64,000 nucleotides of DNA, from positions 115,635 through 179,634 of the forward strand of contig NZ_SMMX01000007.1 of the NCBI RefSeq assembly GCF_004345005.1. Reading direction: 5' to 3'. The notes under the pieces are model-generated. The model had not been told where the DNA came from, did not search any database, and worked only from the letters and a program-made list of their open reading frames with translations. Below are positions 1 through 8,970 of this stretch, in pieces. Source of the stretch: Extibacter muris (GTDB lineage Bacteria > Bacillota > Clostridia > Lachnospirales > Lachnospiraceae). The position numbers and the translations under genes were made by a program. Numbering within the stretch: position 1 is the stretch's first letter; each line of letters begins with the position of its first letter.

Positions 1-384
1 TACACTAAGCATCAAATTGCGCAATTGCTTGGGCGATATTTCCCTGTCTTCATCCGCTGACCTCATATAATATTTCCCATATGCCGAGTACGGCTTTTCA
101 TCTCCCGTGACCGTAACTTTTATTACATTTTTATCATCGCACAATTCCATAATAATCGTCGGAATAATCTGTGGTTTAATTGCATTGGCAATTCCCTGTG
201 ATATTTCATGCATTGTGCGGTCTCCAATTTGCTGCCCGACCACTTCACCATCATTCCTTACTCCAAAATATAATATCCCTTTTCCATTTTTATTCAGCAT
301 AGAAGCCAAAGAAATCATACCTTCTTTTAATTCACCTGTTGTTTTTTTGAATTCAACCATTTCTGTTTCCGTACCGATGTTCAT
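1..384 (-). CDS. AlbA_2/Schlafen-type ATP-binding domain protein, partial (runs off window)
   Basis: The reverse strand reads from an ATG at 384 and stays open to base 1, so 128 residues are visible. The N-terminus carries the E-x(3)-EFKKTTGEL start of the AlbA_2 (divergent AAA-4) family, followed by a small-residue stretch with GKGILYFGVRNDGEVVGQ, which is the family signature (seen). These proteins bind nucleic acid or nucleotide, and many are transcriptional regulators or are linked to defence; the exact role cannot be told from this fragment. The upstream gap contains a perfect 18-bp inverted repeat that could be its operator (inference). The C-terminal part lies outside the window. Confidence 0.75.
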   Translation of the reverse strand, partial: MNIGTETEMVEFKKTTGELKEGMISLASMLNKNGKGILYFGVRNDGEVVGQQIGDRTMHEISQGIANAIKPQIIPTIIMELCDDKNVIKVTVTGDEKPYSAYGKYYMRSADEDREISPKQLRNLMLSV

Positions 385-437
385 ACTTGTGTACCTCCTG
401 TATATATTATATTCCCCTTTATTATTTTAATCAACAC

Positions 438-487
438 ATAAAACACACTTTATTTAACAAAAAGTGTTAAAATAAAGTGTGTTTTAT
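438..487. repeat. Perfect 18-bp inverted repeat with 14-nt spacer
   Basis: Arms ATAAAACACACTTTATTT (438-455) and its exact complement (470-487) flank AACAAAAAGTGTTA. It lies upstream of the AlbA_2-type gene and downstream of the protease stop. AAAGTGT recurs in the arm and the spacer, which suits a protein-binding operator as well as a hairpin. The arms are AT-rich and there is no clean T-run after the hairpin, so a terminator is less likely. Confidence 0.7.
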
Positions 488-539
488 CATATAATCCAGT
501 TATTAAATTCCCTCTGCCCTGACTTTTGCAAAATAGACT

Positions 540-2288
540 CTATACAGGCAGACTATCCCGTACGCACAGCGCCCCGTATCCCACCTGTGGGTTGGGGTAT
601 ACGTCAAATCCGGGCAGCGGCCTTGCTCCCCTTCTCAGATATGCCTTCACCTTCTCCCCATAGAGGTATGGGTCATTTCCTCTTACAACGCCCCATTCCA
701 TCAATAGCGCGGCACTTCCCGCCACAAATGGCGTAGCAAAAGATGTGCCCGTAAATGATGCATACCCGCCTCCGACTGTTACGGTGGTCACATTTACACC
801 CGGAGCCACCAGGTCAGGCTTAATGAATCTGCGTTCGCCTCTATAGCCCCGCCCTGAAAATCCCGCATATGTAAAATTCAGGGAGTTGTATGCGCCAACC
901 GCTATCGCTCTGCTCGCAGTAGATGGTATGGTCATCGTCGTGTTGTCTGTAGGAAAAGAAAATCCGGTTCCCCGGTTCAGCACGTTTTCGCTTGGCAGCC
1001 ACATCTCATATAATCCCGATACCACTTTTGACGGGGACAATACGATCCTCCATATGCCGCTGGATATATAGCTCTCTGTCGGAAGCATGTCAATGAATAT
1101 CTCCTGGGAAATGCTGTATGGGCTCGGCTCACCATAGTATAGAAGAATCTCTGTCTGCCCGGCTGTAAACCTCTGGGGGCCAAGGATCTCCTGAAACGGA
1201 CCTACCCGGATGCCAGAAGGTGATATGAGCGATATATCTGCCACATCCGTGTATGCCTTCCATATCTGTACGTTCAGGGCTGGCTGGTTCTCCTGTACCG
1301 CCAGCTCGACCACAGTGTCCTGCCCTTCAACCAGTATGCCGGAAGTATGCCCTGCACTCGCCGCCTCATTGCCGGTACCGATACTGATGCTGCTTTTCCA
1401 CAGATTTGATATGTCATCGATAAAACGCTCCAGCAGCGATGTACCGTCGTGGGCGCCGTATGTATTTCCAAAGCTGATGTTGACAGCCACCGGCATCTGG
1501 AACTCCAATGCTTTTTTGATGACATAATCTATACCCTGCATGAGCTCCGTCGTTCGGGGGAAGCCGTCCTTTCTCGGACTGGCCAGCTTGACAACGAGCA
1601 GTTCGCTCTGCGTCGCCACCCCTCTGTACTGCCTCCCTCTGCTGCCCCGCCCGTTACCTGCTGCTATACCGGCTACGGCCGTCCCGTGTCCGGAAGTGTC
1701 CCGGCTCGGCACGGCAGCTCTCATCCCTGCTTCGGAGCCGGCGTTCAGCGCTTCATTTATCTGTTCTGCGCTGTATTCCACGCCGATGGCATATCCTTCC
1801 GGCGACAGCCCATTTTCACCTGGTACCACCGACTGGTCCCACAAAGCCCTGATTCTCGTCGTTCCGTCTTCATTTCTGAAGTCTGCATTGGCATAATCGA
1901 TACCAGAATCGATGACTGCCACGAGTGTGCCTTGTCCGTACAGGGAAAAACGGGCCTCCTGCACTTCATCAATACAGGATACCCGTCTTCCATTGGCAAC
2001 TTGAAAGAATAACCGTTTAGGCTTTTCTATATACTCTACTTGTACAAGACTGGTGAGAGCTTCGATAAGGGACTCCCGTATCGTTATCACCGCGTACTCA
2101 TTCTGCAGCTCTACCACCTGGTCTGCAAGTTCTCTTACTGCCCCAAGGTCACCGGAGTATTTGATGATCAGGTCCCACTGCCTGTCTACGGGGTTATACC
2201 CTACGTCCAGTTCCAGCGACCTCTCTCTCTCCTCTTCTGTAGCATCTAACGCAAGATTTAACAGATTATCTGCTTTCTGACTTGTCAT
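540..2288 (-). CDS. S8 family serine peptidase (subtilisin-like, Csp-like)
   Basis: A 582-residue subtilase. The catalytic triad is visible: Asp127 in VAVIDSGID, His201 in DTSGHGTAVAGIAAG and Ser516 in TGTSFATPFVAGSAALL. The oxyanion Asn is probably in VAVNISFGN, about residue 270. An N-terminal region of about 110 residues resembles the prodomain of clostridial Csp proteases, and a jelly-roll-like insert lies between about residues 330 and 460. No signal peptide is seen, as in the Csp germination proteases and their vegetative relatives. Clostridial homologues of this length are common, and CspB cleaves the cortex hydrolase precursor SleC. Whether this copy acts in germination is not shown, since no sleC or cspC lies nearby. 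It stands alone on the minus strand. Confidence 0.88.
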   Translation of the reverse strand: MTSQKADNLLNLALDATEEERERSLELDVGYNPVDRQWDLIIKYSGDLGAVRELADQVVELQNEYAVITIRESLIEALTSLVQVEYIEKPKRLFFQVANGRRVSCIDEVQEARFSLYGQGTLVAVIDSGIDYANADFRNEDGTTRIRALWDQSVVPGENGLSPEGYAIGVEYSAEQINEALNAGSEAGMRAAVPSRDTSGHGTAVAGIAAGNGRGSRGRQYRGVATQSELLVVKLASPRKDGFPRTTELMQGIDYVIKKALEFQMPVAVNISFGNTYGAHDGTSLLERFIDDISNLWKSSISIGTGNEAASAGHTSGILVEGQDTVVELAVQENQPALNVQIWKAYTDVADISLISPSGIRVGPFQEILGPQRFTAGQTEILLYYGEPSPYSISQEIFIDMLPTESYISSGIWRIVLSPSKVVSGLYEMWLPSENVLNRGTGFSFPTDNTTMTIPSTASRAIAVGAYNSLNFTYAGFSGRGYRGERRFIKPDLVAPGVNVTTVTVGGGYASFTGTSFATPFVAGSAALLMEWGVVRGNDPYLYGEKVKAYLRRGARPLPGFDVYPNPQVGYGALCVRDSLPV

Positions 2289-2312
2289 ACGCTACCTCTG
2301 CCTTCCATATTG

Positions 2313-2924
2313 TTATTTCATAAATTCACACTCCAGATAAGGAGCCAGCTCAACCGGGATGAAATATCCCTTTTCATATCTGCACGTAGGGCATACTTCC
2401 GGCACACGTTTTCCGCGGTAGATATGTCCACAGTTCAGGCACATCCATGCCCCCTCGCCTTCACGCTCATAGTAAGTGTTGTTCTCCAGCATCTCGGCGA
2501 GCTTGCCGAAGCGTTTCCCATGAATCGCCTCTATATCTGCAATCTGGTAGAATGCGGAAGCCGCCTCGTGGAAACCTTCCTCTTTTGCAGCATCTCCGAA
2601 TACCTGATACACATCCTCATACTCCTGCATCTCATTGTGCTGCGCTGACCGCAGAAGATCCGCCAGGCTGTCTGAGTGGTCTATCGGGAAGCCTCCGCAG
2701 ATATCAATGGTCTCCCCTGACAGGCTCTTAAGTAAGCTGTAATATCTCTCTGCATGTGCGCGTTCCTGGTCTGCCGTAAATAAAAATATCTCGCTGATAG
2801 AATACATCCCCTGTTCACGGGCTGTCTTCGCTGCAATCGTATAACGGTTGCGTGCCTGGCTCTCACCTGCAAATGCCTTCATCAGATTCTCTTTCGTCTT
2901 GCTTGTTCCAAATTCAATAGCCAT
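2313..2924 (-). CDS. rbr: Rubrerythrin
   Basis: 203 residues. The N-terminal ferritin-like four-helix bundle has diiron ligands at Glu21 (GESQARNRY), Glu54/His57 (DQERAHAE) and Glu132/His135 (DIEAIHGKRF). The C-terminal rubredoxin-like domain has Cys162-x2-Cys165 and Cys178-x2-Cys181. Rubrerythrin reduces hydrogen peroxide in anaerobes, taking electrons from rubredoxin or NAD(P)H-rubredoxin reductase systems; it is cytosolic. Length and domain order are standard. The start at 2924 follows an AAAAGGAG-type site, and the gene appears monocistronic. Confidence 0.93.
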   Translation of the reverse strand: MAIEFGTSKTKENLMKAFAGESQARNRYTIAAKTAREQGMYSISEIFLFTADQERAHAERYYSLLKSLSGETIDICGGFPIDHSDSLADLLRSAQHNEMQEYEDVYQVFGDAAKEEGFHEAASAFYQIADIEAIHGKRFGKLAEMLENNTYYEREGEGAWMCLNCGHIYRGKRVPEVCPTCRYEKGYFIPVELAPYLECEFMK

Positions 2925-2986
2925 GTCACATACTCCTTTTCACTTTTATTACTAGTATGTACCATGGCTGGTAAATTATTCTTTTT

Positions 2987-4003
2987 TTAATTAAATCCTA
3001 TTATTCTTCTGGCCACGCTGTAGACGAGGGAGGATATCTTCCGGCCGGACTTGCCCGGGAGGTTGATCGTCTGCCCGAGTATGCCATACCTTATCTTCAT
3101 ATAAGTCTTTACATCCTTCTTCTTAAGGTACTTCCACAGTTCCTTTTTCTTCTCCAGATTTTCTTCTTTCTTAGAACGGATAAGAAGTATGGAAGAGACG
3201 GTCATCATTATCGCCAGATAGTTGATCATATACTGGCGGAGCTTCTTGCTCGTAACATTTTTCAACTGGTACATTTCTATCATGGTTTTCGTCACAAATA
3301 TCTGCTGGTCTACCCGGGCGATCATATTCTTTTCATTGACCGACTGGTCTTCCCGTCCGATAAAATAGCGGTAGAAATCCACATCCAGATAATATATCCT
3401 CCGCACGTGAGGGAGCGGATAGTATACATAGATATTGTCCACATAAAACGTATGCTTCGGAAGCCTCATCTGTGACAGCTGAAGCATCGCGGTACGATAT
3501 ATGACAGAGTGCATCAGTATATACTGGTCGAGGCGGAAGTGCCCGATATCATCCCAGCGGAATATCTCATCTTTGGGCAGGACATTTCTGTAATGGACAC
3601 ATCTCTTATGGGCCACGCCGACCTTCTCGTAGACGTAATTTGAGACGAGCATGTCCACTTCCTGGTCGTCCTCTTCCAGATCCCTGAGCAGCTTCAGTAT
3701 CTTGTGAAGCGCCTCCTCGTCTACCCAGTCATCGCTGTCTACCACTTTAAAATATTTACCCTGTGCGTTGCCAAGGCCCGAATTCACCGCGTCTCCATGT
3801 CCGCCGTTTTCTTTATCCACAACTTTTATAATCGTCGGATATTTCTCCGCATATGCATGTGCGATCTCAGATGTGCGGTCTTTGGAGCCGTCGTTCACGA
3901 TTATGATCTCTACATCCTCTCCGCCAGGGAGAATGCTCTCAACCGCATGTTCCATATACGCTTCAGAATTATAGCATGGTATGGCAAATGAAATATATTT
4001 CAT
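2987..4003 (-). CDS. Glycosyltransferase family 2
   Basis: 338 residues. The GT-A fold is visible from residue 3 (YISFAIPCYNSEAYMEHAVES), with VNDGSKDRT at 36-44, GGHGDAVNSG at 67-76 and the metal/nucleotide-sugar binding VDSDDW at 88-93. About 230 further residues are helical and basic near the C-terminus. It has no obvious membrane helices and transfers a sugar to an unknown acceptor (cell-wall polymer or glycolipid by family). It is a single gene divergent from the phosphofructokinase, so context gives no pathway. Confidence 0.87.
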   Translation of the reverse strand: MKYISFAIPCYNSEAYMEHAVESILPGGEDVEIIIVNDGSKDRTSEIAHAYAEKYPTIIKVVDKENGGHGDAVNSGLGNAQGKYFKVVDSDDWVDEEALHKILKLLRDLEEDDQEVDMLVSNYVYEKVGVAHKRCVHYRNVLPKDEIFRWDDIGHFRLDQYILMHSVIYRTAMLQLSQMRLPKHTFYVDNIYVYYPLPHVRRIYYLDVDFYRYFIGREDQSVNEKNMIARVDQQIFVTKTMIEMYQLKNVTSKKLRQYMINYLAIMMTVSSILLIRSKKEENLEKKKELWKYLKKKDVKTYMKIRYGILGQTINLPGKSGRKISSLVYSVARRIIGFN

Positions 4004-4096
4004 CTTGTCTGCTTCCTTTCTTCATCAACTGTTTATTAGTATAATGCATTCTTCCGCTTTTTCCAACCTGATATTCGCAAAAAATTATACTACAGA

Positions 4097-4125
4097 TTGT
4101 AAAATCTCTCGTTTTCCGATATAGT
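4097..4125 (+). promoter_or_regulatory. Sigma-A type promoter for the first phosphofructokinase gene
   Basis: TTGTAA (4097-4102), a 17-bp spacer and TATAGT (4120-4125) lie 26 bp before the ATG. A strong GGAGG site at 4140-4144 precedes the start. Confidence 0.6.
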
Positions 4126-4151
4126 AATTACAAAGAATTGGAGGAAATAAT

Positions 4152-5375
4152 ATGAAGAAAAACATCATTATAGGACAATCAGGCGGACCTACCGCCGTAA
4201 TCAACGGAAGCCTGTACGGTGTCGTGGCCGAAGGAGTGAAGCAGACGGAAAGCGTGGGACAGGTCCTCGGCATGATAAATGGAATCGAAGGATTCCTCCA
4301 GGGCCGGTATATGGATATCGGGGCGCTGGACGCGACGAATGAGCTGGAGCTGGTAAGGACGACACCGGGGGCATATCTTGGCTCATGCCGCTACAAGCTG
4401 CCTGAAGATCTGGCAGACCCTGTGTATCCCGAGCTGTTCAGGAAATTTGAGGAAAAGGGCATCGGATACTTCTTCTATATTGGAGGTAATGACTCCATGG
4501 ATACGGTAAGCAAGCTCTCCCGCTATGCCGCAGGAATCGGCAGCGATATCCGTTTCATCGGCGTGCCGAAGACCATCGATAACGACCTTGTCGAGACGGA
4601 CCATACTCCGGGATATGGAAGTGCCGCCAAGTATGTCGCGACTACGGTCCGTGAGATTGCAACAGATGCCACGGTATATGACAACAAGCAGTCTGTCACC
4701 ATCGTGGAGATTATGGGCCGCCACGCAGGGTGGCTTACAGCCGCCAGCATGCTGGCACGGAAGTTTGAGGGGGACAACCCGGTTCTCATCTATCTTCCGG
4801 AAGTTGCATTTGACCAGGATGCATTCGTAGAGAAAGTAAAAGAGGCGCTTAAGACCACCCCGAACCTCGTCGTGTGCATCTCTGAAGGCATCAATGACGG
4901 CAAAGGCACCTTCATCTGCGAATACGCAAGCGATGTCGGTACAGACACGTTCGGACACAAGATGCTGACCGGATCAGGAAAGTATCTGGAGAATCTTGTA
5001 AAAGATAGAATCGGGGTCAAAGTGCGTTCCGTAGAGCTTAACGTATGCCAGCGCTGTTCCTGCGCCCACCTCTCAAGGGTAGACCTGGACGAGGCCGTGA
5101 ATGCCGGCATCTACGCCGTACAGGTAGCACTCGGTGGCGAGACCGGCAAGATGATAACGTTCATCCGCAACAAAAGCGTGCCGTATGAACTCTCCTATGG
5201 AACGGCAGACGTCAATATCATCTGCAACAAAGAAAAACCCGTTCCGGATGAATGGATCATCAGCGAAGGCTCTGATATCAGCGGAAAGTTTATCGATTAC
5301 GCAAGACCTCTTACGCAAGGGTACGTAGAACTGCCGACAAAGAACGGAATACCATTGTTCGCTTACCGGAAATAA
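4152..5375 (+). CDS. 6-phosphofructokinase, PPi-dependent type
   Basis: 407 residues. The phosphofructokinase signature is seen: GQSGGPTAVIN at 8-18, GGNDSMDT at 111-118, PKTIDNDL at 139-146 and EIMGRHAGWL near 190. It phosphorylates fructose-6-phosphate in glycolysis. ATP enzymes carry Gly at the positions equivalent to E. coli 104 and 124; here they are Asp (GGNDS) and Lys (PKTIDND), the pattern of pyrophosphate-dependent, reversible enzymes (family knowledge). Donor use is therefore predicted, not proven. A GGAGGAAATAAT site precedes the start. A repeat copy follows the stop. A second paralogue lies at 15288-16535. Confidence 0.9.
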   Translation: MKKNIIIGQSGGPTAVINGSLYGVVAEGVKQTESVGQVLGMINGIEGFLQGRYMDIGALDATNELELVRTTPGAYLGSCRYKLPEDLADPVYPELFRKFEEKGIGYFFYIGGNDSMDTVSKLSRYAAGIGSDIRFIGVPKTIDNDLVETDHTPGYGSAAKYVATTVREIATDATVYDNKQSVTIVEIMGRHAGWLTAASMLARKFEGDNPVLIYLPEVAFDQDAFVEKVKEALKTTPNLVVCISEGINDGKGTFICEYASDVGTDTFGHKMLTGSGKYLENLVKDRIGVKVRSVELNVCQRCSCAHLSRVDLDEAVNAGIYAVQVALGGETGKMITFIRNKSVPYELSYGTADVNIICNKEKPVPDEWIISEGSDISGKFIDYARPLTQGYVELPTKNGIPLFAYRK

Positions 5376-5383
5376 AGCAAATG

Positions 5384-5465
5384 GGGGTTTAGTGAAGTGG
5401 GCGCCGATGGGGAGGTAGGGGGCAGATGCCACCCGGCTCCCCACCCGCAGCCACTTTATTTAGCC
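5384..5465. repeat. GC-rich dispersed repeat, copy A (short)
   Basis: About 82 bp between the phosphofructokinase stop and the oxidoreductase stop. Its ends are inverted: GTTTAGTGAAGTGG at the left and CCACTTTATTTAGC at the right. The right part read backwards (GTGGCTGCGGGTGGGGAGCC) matches copies B (15037-15258) and C (34615-34758). It appears to be an internally shortened form. It may also act as a bidirectional terminator between these convergent genes. Confidence 0.7.
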
Positions 5466-5472
5466 AATTTAT

Positions 5473-6696
5473 TTAAACCACCCACTCGTATCTGCCTGTC
5501 TCATCTACTTGATAGAAGTCTGCATAACTGATGCCGAAGATGTCTTTTTGTATGCCGCTTATGTCTATTCTGTTCTTTATGAGGTACTGCCATGTGCCTG
5601 CGTTAGAGATATCTCCCTGGAGCAGTATGCCTTCTATCTTTCCTTGGCGAAGGATGGCTCTTTTATACTGCCTGCGGTCTTCTTTTATCTGAACCTGGTC
5701 GCCTTCTTCCTCTCTTATTCTTCCGACGCACAGTGTCACGAGTCCAAAGAAGTTGATGGTATTTTTGGCAGCAAATGTATCTGTGTACATTTCCGGGATA
5801 CCGCACATATTTTTGCCTGCCACCCGGCCCTGTTCTGTGGCGTTGGGCCATATTCCCGAGAGGCCGGTGATGTCTCCTGCAGCGTATACGCCGGGCTTGT
5901 TCGTCTGCATATGCGTGTCTACCGTCACACCCCGTTCACAGGCGATGCCGCTGCCTTCCAGGTAAGCTGACGAGGGCCTGACCCCTGCCGCCACGATAAC
6001 CAGGTCGCACGGAATCTCTTCACCGTTATCCAATGTGACTTTGTGAATCTTACCGTCGTGCCCACATACTGCTTCGCTGGCCTTTCGTCCTAAGATAAAG
6101 CGTACTCCGGCTCTTTCAAAAAGCTTCTGGTAGGCTTCTGCCGCATGGTCATCAAGCTGCACGGGCAGTATCTGGGGTGCCATCTCGACTATCGTTATCT
6201 TCTTTCCCTTTTCAAGCAGGCCGTAAGCCGCGTCCAGACCGACAAGACCTGACCCGATGACCAGAACCTGCTCTGCGTGTCCGGCCTCCTTTACAATGGC
6301 CTGGGCATCGCTTAGATTCCTGAGGCCGAATACATTGGACGCTTTTCTCAATTCACCGACCGGCGGACTAAAGCTGTCGGCCTCATTTGCCAGAAGAAGC
6401 CTGTCATAGCCCACCTTTTCGCCCGTCTCCAGTACGATCACCTTCTCTTCCGGACAGGCTGCACATACCTTTACACCTTTCATCCAGTTGATATCGAACT
6501 TATCCCAGAAATTATCTTCCGTAAAGTCAAGCTGCACTTCGTCACGCTCTCCTGCTATATATTTGTGAAGCATACATCTGGAATGTATGTACGTGTCTGC
6601 AGAGATTACAGATATCCTGGCAGAACCGTCTTCCTTCCTGATTGTTCTGGCGGCTTCCAGCCCTGCTGTCCCCGCACCGATAATCACGTATCTCAT
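5473..6696 (-). CDS. FAD-dependent NAD(P)H oxidoreductase of the CO dehydrogenase module
   Basis: 407 residues. Two Rossmann dinucleotide motifs are seen: FAD-binding VIIGAGTAGLEAA at 4-16 and NAD(P)-binding VLVIGSGLVGLDAAYGLLEKG near 147. An ACAAGDI-like FAD motif (VYAAGDITGLSG) lies near 265 and a NirB/rubredoxin-reductase-like C-terminal domain follows. It belongs to the pyridine nucleotide-disulphide oxidoreductase class I group. The start overlaps the end of cooF by 4 bp. cooS-cooF-FAD oxidoreductase is a recognised cluster in which electrons from CO oxidation pass through the ferredoxin-like CooF to NAD(P)+. Because cooF is interrupted here, the electron path may be broken. Confidence 0.88.
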   Translation of the reverse strand: MRYVIIGAGTAGLEAARTIRKEDGSARISVISADTYIHSRCMLHKYIAGERDEVQLDFTEDNFWDKFDINWMKGVKVCAACPEEKVIVLETGEKVGYDRLLLANEADSFSPPVGELRKASNVFGLRNLSDAQAIVKEAGHAEQVLVIGSGLVGLDAAYGLLEKGKKITIVEMAPQILPVQLDDHAAEAYQKLFERAGVRFILGRKASEAVCGHDGKIHKVTLDNGEEIPCDLVIVAAGVRPSSAYLEGSGIACERGVTVDTHMQTNKPGVYAAGDITGLSGIWPNATEQGRVAGKNMCGIPEMYTDTFAAKNTINFFGLVTLCVGRIREEEGDQVQIKEDRRQYKRAILRQGKIEGILLQGDISNAGTWQYLIKNRIDISGIQKDIFGISYADFYQVDETGRYEWVV

Positions 6697-7145
6697 TCTT
6701 GCACCTCCTCTACGAATATGGCTTTCTTCGGGCAGGAGGACACGCAGGACGGATCTCCCCCGGCATTCACGCAGAAGTCACATTTGATTACCTTGCTCTT
6801 GGTCACTCTGTCGGGCTTAAGCACTCCAAACGGGCAGTTCATGACACACATAAAACAGGAACCGCACCTGTTCTCATCGTAAAACACATGCCCGCTCTCA
6901 GGGTCTTTTTTAAGCGCTCCGCTCATGCATGACTTTACGCACTCCGGCTCGGTACAATGGCGGCAGAACAGTGGTCTGTAATTGCCCTGTTGATCCTTCA
7001 GAATAAAATTTCTCTACTCGTTCTCAGGGTCTGCCAGGTCAAGGTCATATATCGTACCTTCCGTTTTTCTGTGAGCCTGCATACAGGCCGCGGAGCAGTT
7101 CTTACAGCCATCACATTTTTCACAATCAATCATGATACGTTTCAT
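6693..7145 (-). pseudogene. cooF: CooF-like four-cluster ferredoxin, interrupted by in-frame TAG at codon 44
   Basis: The reading frame from the ATG at 7145 gives 150 codons ending at 6693, all in one frame, except for TAG at 7016-7014. Before it stand MKRIMIDCEKCDGCKNC and so on, with cluster ligands Cys11, Cys14, Cys17 and Cys21. After it come CRHCTEPECVKSC, CGSCFMCVMNCPFG and CDFCVNAGGDPSC, giving sixteen cluster cysteines in all. This is a full-length CooF apart from the stop. An internal ATG at 6926 could restart a 77-residue product holding only eight of the cysteines. There is no frameshift. Either the gene is a recent point-mutant pseudogene, or the stop is suppressed, or it is a base error. 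Neighbours on both sides are intact. Confidence 0.85.
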
Positions 7146-7160
7146 AATCACCGCCCCCTT

Positions 7161-8924
7161 CTATATGTGCAAACCGAGTCGTTTTTCCATTACGATCTTC
7201 TCTAAGATATCCGCGGATTCTTTCGCGTCTCCATTGATTAGCACCTGTCCCCCAGTCAGCTGCTTCATATCTTCTGTCAGCACCTGTACTGCTGTCTTGC
7301 TGCCCGTCACGAACGGTGGAAGGCCAAGATGGAGGGGAAGGCCGAGAGCCAGGCCGTAGCATCCGTCTGCCAGTGCCTGTTCCTCCAGCCACTGGGCTGC
7401 GGAAAGTACAAGCGGAAGTTCAGGCAGGTCTACCCCAAGCTCTTCTGCGAGCTTAGTTGCCACGATCTCCAGACGACCGATGGCAAGGCACGGACCGAAA
7501 TTCAGGACCGGAGGTATCCCAAGCTTTTCACAGACAGCCCTAAGCTTCGGACCGGCAAGCTGTGCCGCTTCCGGCGTCATCAGGCCGCAATTCTCAATCC
7601 CTCCTGAAGAACATCCTGCCGTCAGGACAATGATATCTTTTGCAATCAGCTCTTTCACGAGATCTACAGTCAATACATCATGTCCCCCTGCCGTAAGGTT
7701 GGAACATCCCACAACGCCGGCGACGCCTTTGATGTCTCCAGAGACAATCAGGCCAATGAGGGGCTTCCAGCTGCCCCCGAGGAAATTCTTAAGCGACACT
7801 TCGCTGACTCCGGTCTCAAATTCCTTGAGTTCCGCATTTGCCTTCTTCGCAACATTGTCGATACATATCTGCTTAATCTTCAGTTCGTCGCAGATTGGCT
7901 CAATGCCCGGCAATGTACAGTTGAACTCAGATATGACGGCATCGATACCGCCTGTAGCCAGAATTGCCTCGCTCGTATAATTATTCCCTGCGTGGCCGTC
8001 AAAAATCTCCGTGTAATGCGCTCCCCGAAGCTGCAGATATTGCCCCACGCATGTACAGCCTACCAGCTTAAATCCTTTTGCCCCGGCCCTTCTTGCCTTT
8101 TCCACGACATCCGCGTCGGTCAGCCGGTCCTGAAGAAACGTAAACATAGAGTGCTGGTGCCCTGTTATCATGATATTGATATAATCCGGATCAATTACCC
8201 TCAAGCCTACAGGTGCAAATCGGATTTCCGGCTCTCCAAGCACGATGTCATTGAGCAGGTTCGTAAGCACCAGTCCGTAGATTCCGGTTGAAATACCAAG
8301 TTTCAGGCAGTCAAGCAGCATGTTGACCGGATCCGAGTTCAAGTTCGTCGAGCACTTGACCACCCCATGGAACACCTCGGATTTCGCGCCGCCCGGCAGT
8401 ATGCCCAGCTCCTTCCACCTGGCATAGCGGGGTCCATAGGCCATCTTCTCTTTAAGCCTCATCTTCTCATATTCCGGCAGATACAGATCTTCCAGCACCG
8501 TTTCCGCTACCGCTTCTGCTCTTTTGTATACATCAGCCTCTTCTATGCCAAAGATGGATGCCAGCCGGTCCAGTGTAGCGATTCCCTTGATGTCCCCTTT
8601 CGTCTTGGCAACATTCTTTACATTGAGAGCTGTATTCTCTACGATATGTATGTAACAGCCGGAACCTGAAGCAACCGCCCTCAGAAGATTTCTCGTCACG
8701 ATCGTATCTGCATCCGCACCACAGATTCCTCTCGGAGCTTCCGGCGAGATACGGCACGGGCCATTGGCACACAGCCTGCAGCAGACGCCCTGCAGCCCAA
8801 ATGCGCACTTCGTACTCTGATTTTCCACGCGGTGGTGTGAAGTCTCGACAGGAAGTCCTGCGATATACCCTTCCAGCGGCTTATCCGCACTTTTACACGT
8901 GTTACAGCCAAAACATTGATTCAT
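7161..8924 (-). CDS. cooS: Anaerobic CO dehydrogenase catalytic subunit
   Basis: 587 residues from the ATG at 8924. A longer frame to 9140 exists, but it runs through the hairpin upstream and lacks family similarity; a GAAGG site precedes 8924. The N-terminal CFGCNTC holds cluster D ligands and CAFGLQGVCCRLCANGPC holds cluster B ligands. Downstream are the Ni-Fe-S cluster C ligand regions, including GCTCVGQY, GCSNLTAGG, TAGCSSGG and FGPCLAIGR. The enzyme oxidises CO to CO2 or does the reverse, as a cytosolic homodimer. No acetyl-CoA synthase gene is adjacent, so this looks like a CO-oxidation/redox module (Rrf2-cooS-cooF-oxidoreductase) rather than the Wood-Ljungdahl core. It is slightly shorter than many CooS (about 620-640). 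Confidence 0.94.
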   Translation of the reverse strand: MNQCFGCNTCKSADKPLEGYIAGLPVETSHHRVENQSTKCAFGLQGVCCRLCANGPCRISPEAPRGICGADADTIVTRNLLRAVASGSGCYIHIVENTALNVKNVAKTKGDIKGIATLDRLASIFGIEEADVYKRAEAVAETVLEDLYLPEYEKMRLKEKMAYGPRYARWKELGILPGGAKSEVFHGVVKCSTNLNSDPVNMLLDCLKLGISTGIYGLVLTNLLNDIVLGEPEIRFAPVGLRVIDPDYINIMITGHQHSMFTFLQDRLTDADVVEKARRAGAKGFKLVGCTCVGQYLQLRGAHYTEIFDGHAGNNYTSEAILATGGIDAVISEFNCTLPGIEPICDELKIKQICIDNVAKKANAELKEFETGVSEVSLKNFLGGSWKPLIGLIVSGDIKGVAGVVGCSNLTAGGHDVLTVDLVKELIAKDIIVLTAGCSSGGIENCGLMTPEAAQLAGPKLRAVCEKLGIPPVLNFGPCLAIGRLEIVATKLAEELGVDLPELPLVLSAAQWLEEQALADGCYGLALGLPLHLGLPPFVTGSKTAVQVLTEDMKQLTGGQVLINGDAKESADILEKIVMEKRLGLHI

Positions 8925-8970
8925 AGTCTTACCTTCTCGATACTTGATTAATTTAGTCCACTTTAATTTT

